A DNA stretch of 27,984 nt from Bacteroidales bacterium UBA6117 (GTDB lineage Bacteria > Bacteroidota > Bacteroidia > Bacteroidales > VadinHA17), in NCBI GenBank assembly GCA_002428385.1, contig DIWB01000021.1, forward strand, positions 22,816 to 50,799. The letters are read 5' to 3'. Positions 23,788-27,984 of this stretch are shown here, piece after piece. Below the pieces are notes generated by a model. The model searched no databases, was not told the DNA's origin, and was given only the letters and a program-made list of their open reading frames with translations. How positions within the stretch are numbered: position 1 is the first letter of the stretch; every line of letters begins with the position of its first letter. Both the position numbers and the translations under genes were made by a program.

Positions 23788-26700
23788 TCAGACAGTGACA
23801 ATCCTGTTGACATCCACATACCATATATACGCACCGGCTACATCATAGCCCATTTCAGTCAGAATCTTCCTGTAATTCCTGACCTGGCTGAGATGACTGC
23901 CGCTTTCCTCTCCGAACTTGAAATCGACAAGGTAAGTCTTTCCGTCCCTTATGATCACACGGTCGGGCCGGCGTGTGCCGGAATCGGGCATCAGAACCGT
24001 TGCTTCATTCATCACAATGTTTCCTTCCCGGAACCATTCACTCACAACCTCCTGATCAATAAGGGAATGTATCTTCTGAACCAGAGAGGGTTCTTCCTGC
24101 TCAGTGATTTCACCGGCCTTTACCATCTTTCTCACAGCCTCCGGAATGTCACCTGCGGTTATTATCAGGCTGAACAGACCATGCATCATCCTGCCGTAAG
24201 AAATTTTCTCCCTTGCGCCTGATTTGCCGGCATTGAGGTAATCCTCCCAGTGAAGTTTCAGCCTGAGTGAGCCGGTATAGTCATTAACCGGATACTCACC
24301 GACGAATAATCCCTTTCCCTGAGTAAGTTCTCTTTGAATATCAGGAAGAATTCCAAATTCAAGAGTGCCCGATTGAGGATTGAAGAAATTATGAAGGAAA
24401 GCCGGTGATCCGTCGGGATGATTCCCGGTGAAGGCAACAGCCTCTTTTATCACCGATGCTATCCTGTTCTCATTTCCGGGTTTAGCCGGAGCAAATCCGA
24501 AAATGGCACTCACAGCCCGTGTGAAAGCGACATAGAGGAGGTTTATATTGTCGAGATAAGCGGAGAGCCTCTCATCGAAGTATTGTTCTGCGAAAATTGT
24601 ATCGGAAAGTTCACTGCTGTATCTGAGCGGCACTATGCCAAGCCTGTTGAAAGGGGGTGAAGCAGGCACTGCCCAGAGGATATTGGAATGAAAGGATTTA
24701 TGATCGAGGTTCCATGAGAGGAAAGGCAGAATCACAATTCCAAACTCAAGTCCCTTCGACTTGTGGATTGTCAGCACCCGCATTGAATCCTGACTGTCGG
24801 GAACCGCGATCGACTTTTTCACACCTTCAGTGTTCCACCATTCCAGGAATGATGCTATTCCGGGATTCCTTGCAGAAGCGTACCCAAGCACTATATCCTG
24901 AAAAGTGTTAAGATATGGAACATTGAAGGAGAACTTGCCAAGTCCGAAAAATCCGATTACTCTTTCGGTGATATTCCATAAAGGCTGGTTTTTAAGACCA
25001 TCGAGAAACTCACGGTATCCCTCCGGAAAGTAGTTCTGAGAAAACCCGATCAGCTCTTCTCCTGGAAGAGGTACCTGTCCGGCATCTTCGGTTCCGGTTG
25101 CAAGAAGGAAATTTCTGAGCATCAAAGCCCTGGCAATCATGTCCTCCGGATTGTCGAGCGCCATCAAAACGGCAATAACAAAGTTTACGGCAGGTGAGTT
25201 TGACAGCAGAAGCGATTCGCCCGACACTATATTGTAGTTGTACCTTGCCTTCTTTTCCTCAGGGCAGGAGCAGCTGTAATCAAGAATTTCCTTCAGAACC
25301 ACTGCTCCTTCACGATTATCCCTTACCAGTATGCCTATATCGGAAGCGCTGTAGCCCTTGTCCTGAATCGACTCGATCAATTCCGGAAGTCGTTTCAGGG
25401 CCTCTTCCTGCCAGGTTGATTCTTCAGTGCTCTCAATGAATTCAAGCTTTACATAGCCGTCCGTTTTCTTTCCCGGATCTTTCTGTACAACCTCTGAAAA
25501 AAGCTCACTGAACTCTGAAACCTGTCCGTCTGCTGACAATTCCGATTCTATCTGCCCGGGTATTATTGAAAAAAGTGAATTGTTAAACCTGATTATGTTT
25601 GAACAGCTCCGGTAGTTTGTTCCGAGAGGTTTTGAAATGAACCTCTTGCCATCGACACCCCGCTTCAGGTCGCGCAGGGTGTGCCAGTCGCTGTTGCGCC
25701 ACCTGTAGATCGACTGCTTTATGTCTCCAACCACAAGGTTGTCAAAGCCCTGAGCCATGCTGTTGCCCATAAGCTGCCTGAAATTCTTCCATTGGATCAC
25801 CGAGGTATCCTGAAATTCATCGATCATGAAGTTCTCAAAGGCATTTCCCACCTTCTCATAAATAAAGGGGGCCTGGTCCTTTTCGGTTATCAGGTAGATC
25901 AGCTCTCCGGCATCAGAAAGAAGAAAAACGTTTTCATCCCTGGTTATGAGACGTACCTGTACCAGTATATCTGACAATATACCAAGAATATAGATGTACG
26001 ACAGAATTACTTTTGCAGTTTTGTAACCAGCCGTATTGCTGTCATAATAACCGACCAGATCCCTTACTGTCTCGTCCAGTCCTGCTCCCAGAGCCTCTTC
26101 CAGTGCAGGAGCAGGTAAGCCTGAATACCATCGTGGAGGATCGGCTGCCGCTGAACGGACATAAGAATTCGGGATCCTGAACTCGCCTGCCGCTGCAGCC
26201 CTGACGAATGAAGGAACACCTTTTCCCTTCTGAAAAAACATGTCATCCGTGAGTCCGTAACGGTCAAAGAGGCCGATTGCTTTCTGACCTGCCTGCCTTA
26301 TGTACGCCGTGAAGTCCGACATAAGGGCTTTCAACTCCCCTATATAGGATAGCAGGAACTCCTTGTCGCGGAGCTTCTCCTTTTCTTCGATTGGAAGAAG
26401 TTTGAACTTTTCGTTGAATAATTCTCCTGCCAGAGCCGTAATGCTCCTCTTAAGATCCCATGACTTGCCCTCCCCGATGTTCGACCGTGCAAACATCAGC
26501 AGCCAGTTTTTAACCGTGCTGTCATATGCTGCCGAGGAGATCATATTATCGACCGCCTTCGACAGTATCATTGTATGGTCGATCTCTATGTCGAAGCCTG
26601 AATGGAGGCCGATATCCCTGGCAAAGGCCCTGACGATCTTCTGATAGAAACTGTCGATGGTACTGACTGAGAATCTTGAAAAATCATGAAGTATGGATGT

Positions 26701-26982
26701 AAGAATCTCCCCGGCCTCTTTCCTTATTGTTGATTCGCTTTTCCCAGTCGAACCAGAAATATCATTGAGGTATGAAGAGGCGCGACCGCTGGCAAGCTTG
26801 TCGAGCTCATTGAGGATCCGGTCCTTCATTTCGGCAGTCGCCTTGTGAGTGAACGTAACTGCAAGGATCCTCCTGTAACTGAGCCTCGACCTGAACAACT
26901 TTTCGAGATAAATACCGGTAAGCTGATGGGTTTTGCCCGAACCTGCTGAGGCGCTGTATATTGTTAACGTTCCGACACTCAT
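23788..26982 (-). CDS. addA: AddA-like UvrD-family helicase-nuclease
   Basis: Predicted helicase-nuclease subunit of an AddAB-type complex. The 1064-residue protein has SF1 helicase motifs: Walker A SASAGSGKT (10-18), motif Ia RRILAVTFTHKATAEMK (37-53), motif II MIDEFQDT (386-393), motif III VGDIKQSIYRWRNSD (418-432), motif V VLTIHKSKGLEF and motif VI LLYVAFTRA. A RecB-type nuclease closes the protein: RRPDRVII (Asp1007) and YLVDFKFG (Asp1020, Lys1022). It starts the addA, radical SAM, addB run and is divergent from mnmA across 38 nt. A related defence helicase is unlikely because both AddA and AddB hallmarks are present. Confidence 0.92.
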   Translation of the reverse strand: MSVGTLTIYSASAGSGKTHQLTGIYLEKLFRSRLSYRRILAVTFTHKATAEMKDRILNELDKLASGRASSYLNDISGSTGKSESTIRKEAGEILTSILHDFSRFSVSTIDSFYQKIVRAFARDIGLHSGFDIEIDHTMILSKAVDNMISSAAYDSTVKNWLLMFARSNIGEGKSWDLKRSITALAGELFNEKFKLLPIEEKEKLRDKEFLLSYIGELKALMSDFTAYIRQAGQKAIGLFDRYGLTDDMFFQKGKGVPSFVRAAAAGEFRIPNSYVRSAAADPPRWYSGLPAPALEEALGAGLDETVRDLVGYYDSNTAGYKTAKVILSYIYILGILSDILVQVRLITRDENVFLLSDAGELIYLITEKDQAPFIYEKVGNAFENFMIDEFQDTSVIQWKNFRQLMGNSMAQGFDNLVVGDIKQSIYRWRNSDWHTLRDLKRGVDGKRFISKPLGTNYRSCSNIIRFNNSLFSIIPGQIESELSADGQVSEFSELFSEVVQKDPGKKTDGYVKLEFIESTEESTWQEEALKRLPELIESIQDKGYSASDIGILVRDNREGAVVLKEILDYSCSCPEEKKARYNYNIVSGESLLLSNSPAVNFVIAVLMALDNPEDMIARALMLRNFLLATGTEDAGQVPLPGEELIGFSQNYFPEGYREFLDGLKNQPLWNITERVIGFFGLGKFSFNVPYLNTFQDIVLGYASARNPGIASFLEWWNTEGVKKSIAVPDSQDSMRVLTIHKSKGLEFGIVILPFLSWNLDHKSFHSNILWAVPASPPFNRLGIVPLRYSSELSDTIFAEQYFDERLSAYLDNINLLYVAFTRAVSAIFGFAPAKPGNENRIASVIKEAVAFTGNHPDGSPAFLHNFFNPQSGTLEFGILPDIQRELTQGKGLFVGEYPVNDYTGSLRLKLHWEDYLNAGKSGAREKISYGRMMHGLFSLIITAGDIPEAVRKMVKAGEITEQEEPSLVQKIHSLIDQEVVSEWFREGNIVMNEATVLMPDSGTRRPDRVIIRDGKTYLVDFKFGEESGSHLSQVRNYRKILTEMGYDVAGAYIWYVDVNRIVTV

Positions 26983-26989
26983 AACCCGA

Positions 26990-26997
26990 TAAAGTTA
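26990..26997 (-). promoter_or_regulatory. Imperfect -7 element upstream of addA
   Basis: Minus-strand TAACTTTA differs from TAnnTTTG only in the last base. It is 7 nt before the addA ATG and mirrors the plus-strand TAACTTTG at 27009-27016, so the two form a 7-bp inverted repeat. Confidence 0.3.
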
Positions 26998-27008
26998 GCC
27001 ATTTTAAT

Positions 27009-27016
27009 TAACTTTG
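27009..27016 (+). promoter_or_regulatory. Putative -7 element of mnmA
   Basis: TAACTTTG followed by CGTC is an exact TAnnTTTG match. It ends 4 nt before the mnmA GTG, which would place the transcript start at or near the first codon. Confidence 0.55.
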
Positions 27017-27020
27017 CGTC

Positions 27021-27984
27021 GTGAAAAAGAAGGTGGTATTAGGATTGTCAGGAGGTGTCGACTCGAGTGTTGCGGCCTGGCTGCTGATGCAGCAGGGGTT
27101 TGATGTGGAAGCGCTTTTCATGAGGAACTGGCACGACACTACAGGCTTGCTTCAGAGCGACTGTCACTGGGAAGATGATGCCATGTTCGCGGAGATGGTG
27201 GCGAAAAAGCTGGGAATCCCGTATCATTTCGTCGATCTGAGCGATGCATACAGGCAGAAGGTTGTCGACTACATGTTCTCGGAGTATGAAAAAGGCCGGA
27301 CTCCAAACCCTGATATATTGTGCAACAGGGAGATAAAGTTTGATTCCTTTGCCGATGAAGCGAGGAAGCTTGGAGCCGATTATGTTGCCACGGGTCACTA
27401 TTGCCGAAGGGAAATACTGAATACTCCCGGAGGGGAAATTTACAGGCTGCTGTGCGGTTCTGACGGAAACAAGGACCAGAGTTATTTTCTCTGCCAGCTC
27501 AGTCAGGAACAGCTTGGTTACGCTCTCTTTCCGGCGGGGTATCTCACAAAAAGCCAGGTAAGGGCAATTGCTGCAGAACTCGCACTGCCAACAGCCACAA
27601 GGAAAGATTCCCAGGGCATCTGTTTTGTCGGAAAGGTACACCTTCCCACATTCCTGCAGCAAAAGCTAAAAGCAAAAAAAGGAAAGGTGATCGAAATCCC
27701 GGCCTCATTCAGCCATAAAAAATGGGAACCCGGTATTCCTGCCGGCATAAACGATGATTATCTCATTGCAGCGTCAGAACCTTTCCATTTCACAAGGCTT
27801 GCGGGGAAGGTTATCGGGGAACACGACGGAGCTCATTTCTATACGATCGGGCAGAGAAAAGGAATCAACATCGGCGGATACAAGGAACCACTTTTCGTCC
27901 TTGGCATCGATATAAGTGAAAATATTTTGTTCACGGGAGAAGGTCAGTCTCATCCTGGCCTTTACAGGAAGGGGCTTCTGGTAA
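27021..27984 (+). CDS. mnmA: tRNA-specific 2-thiouridylase MnmA, 3' truncated by window edge
   Basis: Thiolates position 2 of the wobble uridine (U34) in Lys, Glu and Gln tRNAs using ATP and relayed sulfur. The visible 321 codons begin VKKKVVLGLSGGVDSSVAAWLL, with the PP-loop SGGVDSS (10-16). Further hallmarks are TPNPDILCNREIKFD (catalytic Cys101), ATGHYCRR, NKDQSYFLCQLS, KDSQGICFVG (persulfide Cys201) and FYTIGQRKG. About 40-60 residues are probably missing at the right edge. The GTG at 27021 gives the expected N-terminus; a GTG at 27033 would shorten it to VVLGLSGGVDSS. A -7 box ends 4 nt upstream, suggesting a leaderless mRNA. It is divergent from addA. Confidence 0.95.
   Translation, partial: MKKKVVLGLSGGVDSSVAAWLLMQQGFDVEALFMRNWHDTTGLLQSDCHWEDDAMFAEMVAKKLGIPYHFVDLSDAYRQKVVDYMFSEYEKGRTPNPDILCNREIKFDSFADEARKLGADYVATGHYCRREILNTPGGEIYRLLCGSDGNKDQSYFLCQLSQEQLGYALFPAGYLTKSQVRAIAAELALPTATRKDSQGICFVGKVHLPTFLQQKLKAKKGKVIEIPASFSHKKWEPGIPAGINDDYLIAASEPFHFTRLAGKVIGEHDGAHFYTIGQRKGINIGGYKEPLFVLGIDISENILFTGEGQSHPGLYRKGLLV

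Noticed and set aside
19889..26982. Helicase plus nuclease genes as a phage-defence island
   Set aside because: Helicase motifs, RecB-type nuclease residues and the split four-cysteine pattern identify them as a housekeeping AddAB pair; no restriction, toxin or mobile gene is nearby.

Overview
The window looks like a core-genome segment of a Bacteroidota chromosome, most likely Bacteroidales/Marinilabiliales-like. The evidence is the gene families (a Bacteroidota-type LptD, an amidase next to an MCE protein, lipoprotein FKBP isomerases, DciA next to RecF) and repeated matches to the Bacteroidota sigma-factor -7 element TAnnTTTG. Most genes have no Shine-Dalgarno sequence; rpsR and rplI are the exceptions. 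I see no prophage, transposase, CRISPR array, tRNA or rRNA.

Layout, left to right. 1-1058: end of a ribosomal operon (rpsF truncated at the edge, rpsR, rplI), closed by a strong hairpin terminator. 1132-6071: an envelope block, with lptD on the minus strand, divergent from an N-acetylmuramoyl-L-alanine amidase and an MlaD-like MCE protein. 6072-6407: a 336-nt AT-rich gap holding a perfect 14-bp palindrome. 6408-7838: dnaA. 7839-7998: an intergenic repeat island (nine 7-bp tandem units and a REP-like hairpin). 7999-10806: a large secreted protein with a barrel-like middle and a C-terminal SUMF1/FGE-type domain. 10897-12718: a tiny basic lipoprotein, a PhnP-like metallo-beta-lactamase hydrolase and an RsmI-like methyltransferase. 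12729-14838 (minus): an NrnA-like DHH phosphoesterase followed by two FKBP-type lipoproteins. 14907-17091 (plus): ndk, then a 585-residue protein of unknown function with a transglutaminase-like Cys/His pattern. 17083-18497 (minus): recF and dciA, overlapping by ATGA. 18702-19873 (plus): a membrane-anchored TPR protein and ribH, overlapping by 1 nt. 19889-26982 (minus): an addA, yhcC-like radical SAM, addB operon for double-strand-break processing. 27021-end: mnmA, cut by the right edge.

Functionally the window is housekeeping: translation (bS6, bS18, bL9, MnmA, RsmI-like), replication and repair (DnaA, RecF, DciA, AddA, AddB), outer-membrane and cell-wall assembly (LptD, amidase, MCE), nucleotide and cofactor metabolism (Ndk, NrnA-like, RibH). 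I do not see a clearly new multi-gene system. The most interesting signals are: strong SDs restricted to the S18 and L9 genes of the bS6/bS18 operon; face-to-face lptD/amidase promoters whose transcripts should overlap; two different short tandem-repeat families, one of which supplies the stop codon of the radical SAM gene; a -7 box only 4 nt before the mnmA GTG; the FGE-like domain lacking the catalytic cysteine pair; and the uncharacterised transglutaminase-like protein after ndk.
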